Assembly: GCA_040752915.1 (NCBI GenBank)
Contig: JBFMHB010000034.1
Span: 1-34,104 of the forward strand
DNA length: 34,104 nt
Direction: 5' to 3'
Source: Acidobacteriota bacterium
Lineage (GTDB): Bacteria > Acidobacteriota > UBA4820 > DSQY01
How positions within the stretch are numbered: position 1 is the stretch's first letter; every line of letters begins with the position of its first letter. The position numbers and the translations under genes were made by a program. The notes beneath the pieces were generated by a model. It was not told where the DNA came from. It ran no database searches and worked only from the letters and a program-made list of their open reading frames with translations. Shown here in pieces: positions 24,487 to 32,755 of this stretch.

Positions 24487-25631
24487 TCGATCTTGTCAAA
24501 GCTGAAGTCGCGGTAGTTGACGCGCTTGACCAGCCGCGTGACGCTCCCCGACGCCTCGCGGACGAAGGTCACGCCCGACTTGTAGCCCTTGGTGAAGAAC
24601 TCGGTCTCGGATTCTGGGAAGATCTCGATCCTGGGCTCGTCCGCCGGTTTGAGGAAGATCCGGCTCCCCTCGACGATCACCTGCCAGATGGCCCCGGATT
24701 CGCTCCGGTAGGTCCCGGCGTAGTCGGCAAGGACGCGGAAGTCGATGGGTGCCTCCTTCTTGTCGTTGGGCACGTTCTCCCAGAGGACGTTGACGATCTG
24801 CCAGCGGTCGCGTAGCTTGACCATGCTCAGGTGCTCCACGTGGTAGGCCGAATCGACGCGCACCGTCGCGGTGGTCCGGGCCAGATCGCGCACGGTCACC
24901 TTGATCTGGCGCTGGTCCGCCGGCGTGGCCTTGTCGCCGCCCTGGCGCGTCATTTCGAGAAACCTTTCTCGATCCTGCTGCCAGAAGAAATCGTCCCCGG
25001 CCACGGTGACGGCGGCGATGCGCCGCACGAATTCGGGGTGGAGCACCCGCTCCACCCTGGCGGCGTCCCCATCGAACCAGCCCTCGGCGTAGTCGAGCGC
25101 CGCCTGGGCCGCGTCGGCCCCCTGCGACTGCAGTCGGGCCTTGGCCTCGGCCACGACCTTGTCGGAGGCGAAGGAGAAATGCATCTGCACGATGAGCCAC
25201 CGGCCCGCACGCTTTTCGAGGATCCCGGTCCAGCGCGTGTCCTTCCAACCGATGGGCCTGCCGTCCCACTCCCCGAGATCGTCGAGGATGCACGACCACC
25301 AGGCCACGTCCCCCGACCGCGACACATCGATGCGCATTTCGCGGATCTCCATCTTGGTGGCCTTGAAGCGCGGGTCCATCCAGAAGTCGAATCTCTTCAC
25401 CCACTGGTCCCAGCCGACCGTGATCTCGGAATCGGGGTTGAACATGAACAGCCGGTCGTCGCGGGCGATCACGCTCTCCGCGAGAGGCCGGTCCTTGGTG
25501 AGGGCCCAGCCGATGGAGTCGCGGATCGTCTTTTCGATGACCCCCCGATCGCCGGGGCGGGCCTCCTCTGCCGACGAGGCCAGGGTGACCAGGGTAGCGA
25601 GAACGGCGAAGATCGAGGCGATTGGTTTCAT
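24483..25631 (-). CDS. Exported protein with two NTF2/SnoaL-like domains and a C-terminal beta domain
   Basis: A 382-residue protein with a signal peptide (residues 1-20, ending A-S-S-A). Residues about 30-155 form a SnoaL_3-like domain (F-N-P-D-S-E-I-T-V-G-W-D-Q-W then G-D-V-A-W-W-S and G-R-W-L-I-V-Q-M-H-F-S). Residues about 168-285 resemble a lumazine-binding/SnoaL unit (A-L-D-Y-A-E-G-W-F-D-G-D-A then L-R-D-R-W-Q-I-V-N-V-L-W). Residues about 290-375 are like the DUF3471-type beta domain often found after serine beta-lactamase-like hydrolases. No catalytic role can be named. The start is three bases after the truncated CPBP gene, whose last codons double as the GGAGAG ribosome site. Confidence 0.8.
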   Translation of the reverse strand: MKPIASIFAVLATLVTLASSAEEARPGDRGVIEKTIRDSIGWALTKDRPLAESVIARDDRLFMFNPDSEITVGWDQWVKRFDFWMDPRFKATKMEIREMRIDVSRSGDVAWWSCILDDLGEWDGRPIGWKDTRWTGILEKRAGRWLIVQMHFSFASDKVVAEAKARLQSQGADAAQAALDYAEGWFDGDAARVERVLHPEFVRRIAAVTVAGDDFFWQQDRERFLEMTRQGGDKATPADQRQIKVTVRDLARTTATVRVDSAYHVEHLSMVKLRDRWQIVNVLWENVPNDKKEAPIDFRVLADYAGTYRSESGAIWQVIVEGSRIFLKPADEPRIEIFPESETEFFTKGYKSGVTFVREASGSVTRLVKRVNYRDFSFDKIE

Positions 25632-25634
25632 GGG

Positions 25635-26012
25635 TCATCTCTCCTCGCAGGAAAGCGTCAGGAAAAGCAGCTTGAAAAAGGGCCGCACACTGGTCAGGCG
25701 GATGTCGTCGAGAGATTTCGGAAACGAGCGTTTCCCTGGAGGGATTCTCAGCCAATAGGGCACGAGGACGTGCGCGAGGATGTGGCTCACCGCGAAAAGG
25801 GCCGCCGTGCTCGGGGCCGTCAAGTCCTTCATTTCGTTCGGCAGATTGAGGATGCCGTAGAGGAAAGAGGCCACGAGGGCAACGCACGCGGCCTGGACCG
25901 CGAGCACCACGAGGAGGGACCGCCAAGGATGCCCGGCGAAAAGGACATTCTCTCTCTGGCCTCCGATGTCGCCCTCCAAGGCGTTCCCTGATCTTGTACC
26001 GATTGGGTTCAT
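25635..26012 (-). pseudogene. Truncated CPBP-type membrane protein (N-terminal part only)
   Basis: 125 codons with one clear membrane span (about residues 30-55) and a second weaker one (about 68-88). The stretch R-S-F-P-K-S-L-D-D-I-R-L-T-S-V-R-P-F-F-K-L-L matches the region that in CPBP-family proteases comes before the catalytic helices (E-E-x3-R, F-x3-H, H-x3-N). None of those motifs follows: the frame stops right after L-S-C-E-E-R, within the ribosome site of the next gene. I infer a deletion that fused the front of a protease gene to the leader of the NTF2-like gene. A genuine small membrane protein is the alternative. Confidence 0.6.
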
Positions 26013-26153
26013 ACCCTCACGCCTTCCCCTTCCAGTCCTACTCCATAGAATCTGCCGTGCTCGCTGGCCTTGGCTCCCGGCGGACCCTTCAAGGTACTTT
26101 TCCTTGAGCCTCCGCGACTCGCGCGCAGACCGAGTCAGTGTCCTGGAGGCGTT

Positions 26154-26477
26154 TCAGGACCCATCGTAGGCCTCCAGCGCCGCGGGCAGGGACCGTGTGA
26201 CCCCGTGGCCCGCGGCGGGGAGCCCGAGCAGAACGGCGCTGATCACTTCTTCGCGGGAGGCGCCGTTTTCCCTCGCCGCCCTCGCATGGAAAGGCACCCC
26301 GCTCTGCAAGCCAACCGCGGCGAGAACCGACAGGTACGCCAGCGCGGAGGTCTTCTTGTCCAGGGCGCTCGCCGCGGAAAGTCCTTGAACCATCTCACCC
26401 CAGACCTTCGAGTGGCCCGGCGCTTCCTGCATGAAAGCATGAAACGCGACGCTGATGAGGGGCTGTTCTTCGGTCAT
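26154..26477 (-). CDS. Carboxymuconolactone-decarboxylase/AhpD-like protein lacking the redox cysteines
   Basis: A 107-residue single-domain protein. The helix motif L-A-A-V-G-L-Q-S-G-V-P-F-H-A-R-A-A-R-E-N-G-A-S-R-E-E-V matches the CMD/AhpD core, where the usual form is C-x2-C-x3-H-x-R-x-A. Here both cysteines are replaced (Leu and Gly) while the histidine is kept, so disulfide-reductase activity is not expected. Decarboxylase-like or other non-redox chemistry remains possible. The ATG at 26477 follows GGAGGAAG; the frame is open for 20 more codons upstream without homology. It lies 69 bases after the serine hydrolase stop. Confidence 0.85.
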   Translation of the reverse strand: MTEEQPLISVAFHAFMQEAPGHSKVWGEMVQGLSAASALDKKTSALAYLSVLAAVGLQSGVPFHARAARENGASREEVISAVLLGLPAAGHGVTRSLPAALEAYDGS

Positions 26478-26546
26478 GGCTTCCTCCCCCGAATGTTCAT
26501 GGGCCGCGGGCGTGAAGCACGAGAAGCGCCTCGTCAAAGGAGCGCC

Positions 26547-28262
26547 TCACCCCCGGGCCGGTTTCCCTCCCAAATAAACCCTGGAAAACGAAAAGCCACC
26601 CACTGACTCGTGCCACAGGGTAAACCCCGTCACGTCGCCGGCGGCATCGCGGGCCAGCCTCAGCTCACCGAGGGAACAGACGAGGATGTCCTTGCCCGCG
26701 CAGGCCAGGTCGTGCGTACCCACGGATCTGCGCTGCGAAACCTTGAGCCGGCCATCCTCCCTTGTGATGGAGTACACGGCTCCCAGAACGGGACTGTAGT
26801 AGAGGCCCGTCACCGCGGCGGGCCCTGCGGGCTCCTTCGTGCTTTCGGGAATCCGCGAGGCTGTCAGGAGAGTCCCCTTCAGGTTCAGCTCGATCTTCTC
26901 CGCAGGCCCGGCTTCCGGAGCAAGAGCCCGGACGACGATATCCCCTTCGGCGTTGGACACCGAGCCTCCGTCTTTGGGAATGAGCCGGACGTTTCCCTGC
27001 CCCAGGTAGGTCCCCCAAGTCTCCTCCCCATCGACCGACAGGCAGACAAGGTCGCCGCCGCCTTCCAGCCGGTAGGTGCCCAGCAGCCGCTCCCGGAGGG
27101 CTCCTGCTTCCCCGGAAGGGAAGGGCGGCGCCGCCCGGGTCTTGCTTTCCGTCCGTTTCAAGGACGTCTCGCCGAAGAGCACAAGATCGAGTACCGCGTT
27201 GCGAACCTCCAGGGGATCGATGTTCGCGCTGTTGCACAGGACCGCGACGCCGAGATCGGATTGTGGGCAATAGGTCATGTCCGACACGAACGCGGCATCC
27301 GAACCTGCATGGCCGACGGTCGCGTTGCCTCGGTATTGGCCCTGGGCGAGACCCATGGCGTAGGGCGCCTCCTCGCCGCTGGTCAGCCTCCCGGGTGTGC
27401 AGAGCTTCTCGAAGAGCGCCGCCCCGCCGATCTGATTGTTCCTGAAGTTCAGCATCCACCTGGCCATGTCCGCGGCGCTGGTGTAGACGAGTGTCGGGCC
27501 CGGGATACGGGCGTTGGTGATGTACTTCTTCAGAGCCCCCTCGGAGCACCAGTAGCTTTCAGCCCGGTCCTCCACGATCGCCACTTCGCTCTCTGGGACT
27601 CGCGTGCGGCCCATGCCGAGAGGTCCGAACAGGTTGTCTTGAATCCAGGCACTGAAGGTCTGCCCGGTTCGCCGCTGTATGATCTCCGCCAACAAGGCGT
27701 AGTTCGTGTTGGAATAGCTCCACCGGGTCCCTGGAGGATATTCCAGGCCCGCCCCGGCCTTGAGGATTTCGTGTACATCGGAGAAGGTGCGGTGATCGCT
27801 GGGGAATAGCCCGGCGTATTTGAACAGCTTCAGGTACTCGGGCAGGCCGCTGGTCTGGTACAGCAGGTGGGCGAGGGTCAGCGGCGACCCGTAACCGGGC
27901 AGTTCGGGCAGGTGCTTGTGGACGTCGTCCGCCGTAGAAAGCAGACCCCGCTGCTCGAGGAGCAGAATGGCCCAGGCGGTGAAGTGCTTGGAAACGGACC
28001 CGACGTTGAGAACCGTCTCGGTTGTCATGGGCGTTCCCGTCTCCACGTTGGCCAGTCCATAGGCCTCGCAGAGGAGGATCTTCTGGTCCTTGACCACGGC
28101 CACAGAGAAGCCGGGACCTTCCTTCGCGACGATCTTGGATGCGAGGAGATCGATCTTCGCCTTCAGCTTCCGGTCGGTCGGGTCCGCTGGCCCCTTCGGC
28201 TGGCCGATTGCGGAGCACGCGATCAGAGCCAGCCCGACGGCGATCTCCACCATCCTGCTCAT
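26547..28262 (-). CDS. Exported serine hydrolase (class C beta-lactamase/penicillin-binding family)
   Basis: A 571-residue protein with a signal sequence (residues 1-20, containing a Cys at 15 that could also act as a lipobox). The serine-hydrolase domain spans about 35-370. S-V-S-K (S89, K92) is the nucleophile motif, Y-S-N (183-185) the second motif and H-A-G near residue 331 the third. Such proteins act as D-amino peptidases, esterases or beta-lactamases; the substrate is not set. The C-terminal 200 residues are beta-rich and resemble the accessory domains of this family. Three close ATGs exist; the one at 28262 was chosen because GGAGG is 8 bases upstream, while the first ATG lies too close to it. 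Confidence 0.92.
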   Translation of the reverse strand: MSRMVEIAVGLALIACSAIGQPKGPADPTDRKLKAKIDLLASKIVAKEGPGFSVAVVKDQKILLCEAYGLANVETGTPMTTETVLNVGSVSKHFTAWAILLLEQRGLLSTADDVHKHLPELPGYGSPLTLAHLLYQTSGLPEYLKLFKYAGLFPSDHRTFSDVHEILKAGAGLEYPPGTRWSYSNTNYALLAEIIQRRTGQTFSAWIQDNLFGPLGMGRTRVPESEVAIVEDRAESYWCSEGALKKYITNARIPGPTLVYTSAADMARWMLNFRNNQIGGAALFEKLCTPGRLTSGEEAPYAMGLAQGQYRGNATVGHAGSDAAFVSDMTYCPQSDLGVAVLCNSANIDPLEVRNAVLDLVLFGETSLKRTESKTRAAPPFPSGEAGALRERLLGTYRLEGGGDLVCLSVDGEETWGTYLGQGNVRLIPKDGGSVSNAEGDIVVRALAPEAGPAEKIELNLKGTLLTASRIPESTKEPAGPAAVTGLYYSPVLGAVYSITREDGRLKVSQRRSVGTHDLACAGKDILVCSLGELRLARDAAGDVTGFTLWHESVGGFSFSRVYLGGKPARG

Positions 28263-28342
28263 CGCCATTTCCTCCTTCGCCTGGATACTCGAAGATCCCT
28301 TTCCGCCTATCGCACCTTCCGCGGAGTTGCGTTTCCCCGGAT

Positions 28343-30163
28343 TCACTTCGCCCTTGCGATCCCCGCTACCTCGAAGCTGTCGCCGGGAAACCTCGGCGCT
28401 TCGATGGGGACGGTCAGCTTCGCTTTCTCGGCTTCCTTTGCGAAGAGCGCGCAGGCGGTCTCGCTGTTGCCGGCGTGCATGGGGAAAAGAACCTTTGGGG
28501 CCAGTTTCTCGGCGGTGTAGTAGACGCCCAATCGCACGGCCTCCACGTCGCCGAAGCCGCAGCCGCTTACGGGCGCGAAGAGGATGTCGGGCTTGAGCCC
28601 CTTCTCGGCGAGGTAATCGATCTCCGCCTTGAAGGGCTCCGAGAAGTCCTTCTTGCGGTTCGCGTGGTCACCCGAGTGGAGGAGGCTCACGCCGTCGCAC
28701 TTCACGAAGAAACCCACGCCGCCATCGTTCGCCGCGATGGTGGTGACCTCCGCGCCATCGAAGGATTGGGTGGTCCGCGGGGCCATCTTGGCGTAGCCGG
28801 TCTGGTTCGGAGGGTCGAAACCCGTGACGATCACGAGGCCGGGCATGGCCTTTTTCCAGTCGAAGATGGCCGGGGAATAGTGATCCCGGTGGGCATGGGA
28901 GACGAAGACGATGACGCGCCGGCCCTCGAGTTCCTGCGGGACGATCCACCCGTTGCGAAAGGACGGCGTGTCGCCCATGTCTCCGGGGCGGCTGTAATCG
29001 AAGATCAGCAGGCGGTTTCGGGTCCGCACGGCCCAGCTGCTGTGCCCGAGGTAGGTCACCACGGCTTCCCCATCACGGGAGGGGGGGGTGAGGACCGGCG
29101 GCTCCAGGCATTCCTTCGAAGGCTCTGGACAGGCCTTGGAGAGCGCTTCGACCGTCTTGACCTGGCCGTAGGCGCGCGCGTAGTCCATGGCGGTCCTTCC
29201 CGTGGCGTCCTTCGCACCGGCTTGCGCGCCTTTGGCCAGAAGGGAAGCGGCCACGTCGGAATAGCCGAACACGGCGGCGAAGTGGAGCGGCGTCCGTCCC
29301 TCCTTGTTGGACGATTGGGAGCAAGCCCCCGAAGAAAGCAACAGGTGCGCCAGCTCCTTCTCGCCGAATTTGAGGGCCATGACCACCGGCGCGTCGCGTC
29401 CCTCCATCCGGTAGTTCGGGTCCGCGCCCCGCTTGAGCAGGGCCCTCGCGCCAGAGGGGTTGTTCCCGGACAGGGTGAACAGGAGGGGGGTCCAACCGTC
29501 CTCCGTCCGGACGTTCGGCGAGATCCCCGCGTCGACGAGCAGGTCGATCATCTCGGGACCGCCGCTCCAGGCGGCCAGGTGCAGCAGAGTCATGCCACGT
29601 TCCTTGCGGAATCCGGGATCGGCTCCCTTCTCGATGAGGAACTTGGCCACGGGATACTTGTTGCGCTCCACGGCCAGCGAGAGGACCGAGTTGCCCACCC
29701 GGCTCTTGTCGTCCTTCAGGTCCGCTCCGCGATCGAGTAGGAGCGCGACCGATTCGACGCTGTCGCTCGCTGCGGCGTAGAAGAGGGGCGTCTCGTTGTC
29801 CACCTCTCGGGCATTCAGGTCCGCGCCCCGCTCGAGCAGAATGCGGATCACCTCGGGATGGCCCTTCCAGGCCGCCATGTGGAGGGGCGTGAGGCTGTAT
29901 TTTGTCTCCTTCCGGTTGACTTCGGAGCCATGGTCCAGGAGAAAGACGACCACGCTGGCCTGGCCTTCGAAACAGGCGTGGTGCAGGGGAGTACGCCCGT
30001 CGGTGTCGGCCTCCCGGACCAGCTCGGGCTCTTTCCCAAGGAGAGTCTTCACGGTATCCAGATCGCCCCGCTTCGCCGCCTCGTGGATTTCACCCGCCGA
30101 AAGGGCTGGAGCGACGAGAATCGCCGTCCAGATCCAAAGCCATCGGTACCATCTACGTGTCAT
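28343..30163 (-). CDS. Exported ankyrin-repeat / metallo-beta-lactamase (UlaG-like) fusion
   Basis: A 606-residue fusion. Residues 1-23 are a signal peptide. Residues 24-345 hold about nine to ten ankyrin repeats, with the T-P-L-H-x-A/A-A turn visible at about 58, 92, 125, 192, 225 and 291. A short Cys/Pro linker follows. Residues about 366-606 form an MBL domain of the UlaG/RNase-Z-like type: Y-L-G-H-S-S-W, H-A-H-R-D-H (423-428), G-D-H (498-500) and P-M-H-A-G (H563). The metal ligands look complete, so the domain is probably an active hydrolase with the ankyrin part as the binding platform. The ATG at 30163 follows GGAGG and overlaps the upstream TPR gene by 11 bases. The open frame upstream of the ATG is a shadow of that gene. 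Confidence 0.92.
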   Translation of the reverse strand: MTRRWYRWLWIWTAILVAPALSAGEIHEAAKRGDLDTVKTLLGKEPELVREADTDGRTPLHHACFEGQASVVVFLLDHGSEVNRKETKYSLTPLHMAAWKGHPEVIRILLERGADLNAREVDNETPLFYAAASDSVESVALLLDRGADLKDDKSRVGNSVLSLAVERNKYPVAKFLIEKGADPGFRKERGMTLLHLAAWSGGPEMIDLLVDAGISPNVRTEDGWTPLLFTLSGNNPSGARALLKRGADPNYRMEGRDAPVVMALKFGEKELAHLLLSSGACSQSSNKEGRTPLHFAAVFGYSDVAASLLAKGAQAGAKDATGRTAMDYARAYGQVKTVEALSKACPEPSKECLEPPVLTPPSRDGEAVVTYLGHSSWAVRTRNRLLIFDYSRPGDMGDTPSFRNGWIVPQELEGRRVIVFVSHAHRDHYSPAIFDWKKAMPGLVIVTGFDPPNQTGYAKMAPRTTQSFDGAEVTTIAANDGGVGFFVKCDGVSLLHSGDHANRKKDFSEPFKAEIDYLAEKGLKPDILFAPVSGCGFGDVEAVRLGVYYTAEKLAPKVLFPMHAGNSETACALFAKEAEKAKLTVPIEAPRFPGDSFEVAGIARAK

Positions 30164-30431
30164 GCGACCCTCCTTGAGCGCATCCAGTGCGCAGTTCGCG
30201 CAAGCGATGGAGGTGCGCCCGGGCCTGTTCCACCTCGCCCTTGGCGAGGTACGCCTCGCCCAGGCATGCGCAGATGGCCGGCGACTCGGGAAAGACGCTC
30301 GCCATGTTCCGAAGGAACTCCAGTGCCTCCTCCACGTGTCCGTCCCGGAGCAAGCCGCCGCCCAGGGCCAGGATTTCCTCCTCCACGGTCCGGGCTTTTC
30401 CGCGAAGGGGCGGTATGGGCTCAACCGTCAT
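30153..30431 (-). CDS. Small TPR protein
   Basis: A 92-residue cytoplasmic protein built around two TPR-like helix pairs: G-L-L-R-D-G-H-V-E-E-A-L-E-F-L (about 30-44) and C-L-G-E-A-Y-L-A-K-G-E-V-E-Q-A-R (about 60-75). The ATG at 30431 has GGAGG before it. Its end overlaps the start of the ankyrin/MBL gene by 11 bases, so it is the first gene of the minus-strand series and is probably coupled to the second. The partner is unknown; a protein-protein adaptor role is inferred only from the fold. Confidence 0.72.
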   Translation of the reverse strand: MTVEPIPPLRGKARTVEEEILALGGGLLRDGHVEEALEFLRNMASVFPESPAICACLGEAYLAKGEVEQARAHLHRLRELRTGCAQGGSHDT

Positions 30432-30742
30432 GTGCGCCTCCTGGCACCCTGTACGGTGACGGCCATGGGGAAGTTCTCGCAAGTCTTTATTATTCAACGC
30501 GATGCGAACAAACAAGGCAGGCTCGTCCGTGCACGACGACCTCTCGTCACGCCAGGGTGTCCGTTCGTCCCCCCGAAGGGTGGAATGACCCGCGCCCGGG
30601 CGGACGCGGCCCGGCCCGAAACCCTGTTGGCGAGGTGGGGGGAAGGGCCCGCCGGCTGCCGCTCGTCCCGGACAACGGCGCGTTCGTCCCCCTCCCCTTT
30701 ATCACCCGATAAGGAATGGCATAGCATGACATGGGGTGAGCG
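30432..30742. other. Divergent control region between the TPR operon and the LytS-type kinase gene
   Basis: 311 bases without a gene. It holds a candidate promoter for the minus-strand operon (30487-30515), two exact direct repeats CGTTCGTCCCCC (30562-30573 and 30681-30692), and a small dyad TTATC/GATAA (30699-30712) just ahead of the kinase gene. The direct repeats are candidates for a response-regulator site. Confidence 0.5.
30487..30515 (-). promoter_or_regulatory. Candidate sigma-70 promoter for the TPR/ankyrin operon
   Basis: On the minus strand: TTGTTT (30515-30510), 17-base spacer, TAATAA (30492-30487). The AT-rich -10 stands out in GC-rich surroundings. The TPR start is 56 bases downstream. 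Confidence 0.5.
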
Positions 30743-31891
30743 ATGCAGGCGGACAAGGAATCCACGGCGGCGATGGCCGCCGGAAACCGGCGGGGGCTTT
30801 TTGCTCTGGGCGTTTTCGCCGCCTTGACCTTGACCGGCGTCTTTTTTGCCGCCGAACTTTACTTCGGCTTCTTCGGTTCAGAACTTGACAAGCCCTTCTC
30901 CTACTACCTCATCTGGACGCTCTCCACGGCCTGGAGTTGGCTCGCCGTTTTTCCGATCCTTCTCGCCTGCGCGCGCCGCTGGCCCTTCACGGCGGAGCGG
31001 TGGGGCCGCTCCCTCGCGGGGCACGCGCTCTGCTTCCTGGTCGTAAGCCCCCTGCAGGTTACATTGGACATTCTCCTGACCACGACGGGGTACGCACTCG
31101 ACCGGGGCACCCATCTGCTGGCCCTCCTCAGCCTTTCGGATCAGATGTACGCCTCTGGCCTGGCGGGCGCCCCCGTCCCCTTCGCCCTTCTCACGGGCCT
31201 GATTCACGGCATCGGATATTACCGAAAGTACCGGGAGAGGGAATTGGACGCATCTCGCCTCGGGAACGCCCTCGCCCTGGCCCGCCTCCAGCAGCTTCGG
31301 TCTCAGGTCAACCCCCACTTTCTCTTTAACACCCTCAACGCCATTGGAGCCCTCAGCCGCCGGGACCCGGAGGCGACGAACCGGATGATCACGCTCCTGT
31401 GCGCCCTGCTGCGCCGCTCCTTGGATTCGCAGACCAGGCAGATGGTCCCCCTCGGGGAGGAGGTGGCCTTCGCGATGGACTACCTGGAGATCGAACGCGT
31501 GCGGTTCTCCGACCGCTTGAAGACGGTCTTCGACGTTCCCGACGACCTCCTCGACGTCGAGGTTCCCAGCCTGATCCTTCAACCCCTCGTGGAGAATGCC
31601 GTCCGCCACGGCATCGCACCCAGGTCCGCTCCGGGCCTGGTCACCGTGAGCGCAAGGAGGACGGAAACCTCCTTGAATCTCGTCGTGGAGGACGACGGCG
31701 CGGGCCTTCAGCCGGCTCGGGGGAATTCCGACGGGCTCGGTCTGCGGCTCACGCGCGAACGCCTCGAACTCCTGTACAGGGGCGCCGCCCGATTCGACGT
31801 GTCCGTCCGCGCCGGCGGCGGCACCATCGCAACGGTCACGCTGCCTCTTCCAGCCGGCGGACACGAGCCGCATGGGGAGCCCACAAGATGA
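30743..31891 (+). CDS. LytS/YehU-type membrane sensor histidine kinase
   Basis: A 382-residue histidine kinase. Four hydrophobic segments lie at about 18-42, 53-76, 90-113 and 138-158. A short linker leads to the His_kinase motif Q-V-N-P-H-F-L-F-N-T-L-N (phospho-acceptor H192) and then an HATPase domain with L-V-E-N-A-V-R-H-G-I, D-D-G-A-G and G-L-G-L-R-L. There is no PAS or GAF sensor domain, so sensing is presumably by the membrane part. It overlaps the LytTR regulator gene by four bases (ATGA), so the two form a two-component system. The signal is unknown. Confidence 0.94.
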   Translation: MQADKESTAAMAAGNRRGLFALGVFAALTLTGVFFAAELYFGFFGSELDKPFSYYLIWTLSTAWSWLAVFPILLACARRWPFTAERWGRSLAGHALCFLVVSPLQVTLDILLTTTGYALDRGTHLLALLSLSDQMYASGLAGAPVPFALLTGLIHGIGYYRKYRERELDASRLGNALALARLQQLRSQVNPHFLFNTLNAIGALSRRDPEATNRMITLLCALLRRSLDSQTRQMVPLGEEVAFAMDYLEIERVRFSDRLKTVFDVPDDLLDVEVPSLILQPLVENAVRHGIAPRSAPGLVTVSARRTETSLNLVVEDDGAGLQPARGNSDGLGLRLTRERLELLYRGAARFDVSVRAGGGTIATVTLPLPAGGHEPHGEPTR

Positions 31892-32667
31892 CGCTCAGAG
31901 TCGTGATCGCGGACGACGAACCCCTCGCTCGGGACCAGCTTCGCCACCTTCTCTCGACCGAACACGACGTAACCATCGTCCGGGAGTGCGCCAACGGGCC
32001 CGAGACCGTGGCGGCGGTGCGCGCGGACAAGCCCGACCTGCTTCTCCTGGACATCCAGATGCCGGACCGGGACGGCTTCGAGGTCCTGTTCGAATTGCGG
32101 CCCGAGGAGACCCCGGCGGTCATCTTCGTGACCGCTTACGACCAGTACGCCTTGAAAGCCTTCGAAGTGCGGGCCCTGGACTACCTCCTCAAGCCCGTCG
32201 ACCCCCGGCGCCTCCGGGAGGCCCTCCGTAGAGTGGCCGCTCAGGGCCCCCGTTCCGCCGCCGAGCAAGACAAGGACCGGCTCGCCGATTTGTTGAGGGA
32301 AGTCTCCGAGCGCCGCCGCTCCTACCAGCGGCTCGCCGTCCCTTCGGGGGACAAGATCCTCTTTCTTCCGACGGAGAGCATCTTCAGTTTCGAGGCCTCC
32401 GGCAATTACGTCCAGATTCACGCGGCCGGGGGCAAGTACCTGCGGCGCCAAACCCTCTCCAGCCTTGCCGAGCGCCTCGACCCCGAAAGGTTTGTTCGGG
32501 TGCACCGGTCGTGGATCGTCAACGTGGATTCCATAAGGGAACTCGTGCCCTGGTTCCGCCACACCTTCATCCTGGTCCTGGAAAACGGCCAGCGCATCCA
32601 CATGAGCCACACCTTCCGCGACGCCATCGACGGGCTTCTCGGCAAGCGCCCGCCCAGCGCCACCTGA
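31888..32667 (+). CDS. LytTR-family response regulator
   Basis: A 259-residue regulator. The receiver domain is complete: D9-D10, phospho-acceptor D55 in L-L-L-L-D-I-Q-M-P-D, F-V-T-A-Y-D with the conserved Thr, and the L-L-K-P-V-D lysine. The LytTR DNA-binding domain covers about 150-250 (F-E-A-S-G-N-Y-V-Q-I-H then F-V-R-V-H-R-S-W-I-V-N). LytTR proteins bind paired direct repeats, often in front of their own operon or nearby genes. The open frame runs far upstream but the ATG at 31888, overlapping the kinase stop, is the only sensible start. The nearest candidate targets are the divergent TPR/ankyrin operon and its own promoter region. Confidence 0.95.
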   Translation: MTLRVVIADDEPLARDQLRHLLSTEHDVTIVRECANGPETVAAVRADKPDLLLLDIQMPDRDGFEVLFELRPEETPAVIFVTAYDQYALKAFEVRALDYLLKPVDPRRLREALRRVAAQGPRSAAEQDKDRLADLLREVSERRRSYQRLAVPSGDKILFLPTESIFSFEASGNYVQIHAAGGKYLRRQTLSSLAERLDPERFVRVHRSWIVNVDSIRELVPWFRHTFILVLENGQRIHMSHTFRDAIDGLLGKRPPSAT

Positions 32668-32734
32668 GCGCCGCCACCGACCCGCGCCTCTGAGCGAAGG
32701 CTGCCGCCCCAATGGCGGGCCCGAGAAAATTGGA

Positions 32735-32754
32735 GCCCCGGGACTACCCGGGGC
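32735..32754. other. Hairpin after the LytTR gene
   Basis: GCCCCGGG (32735-32742) with CCCGGGGC (32747-32754), 4-base loop. No T-run follows, so it is at best a weak or rho-aided terminator. It abuts the larger structured region next to it. Confidence 0.5.
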
Positions 32755-32755
32755 C

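Noticed and set aside
31399-31887. Upstream extension of the LytTR regulator frame
   Set aside because: It overlaps the kinase gene in another frame with Arg/Gly-rich composition; the receiver domain begins at 31888.
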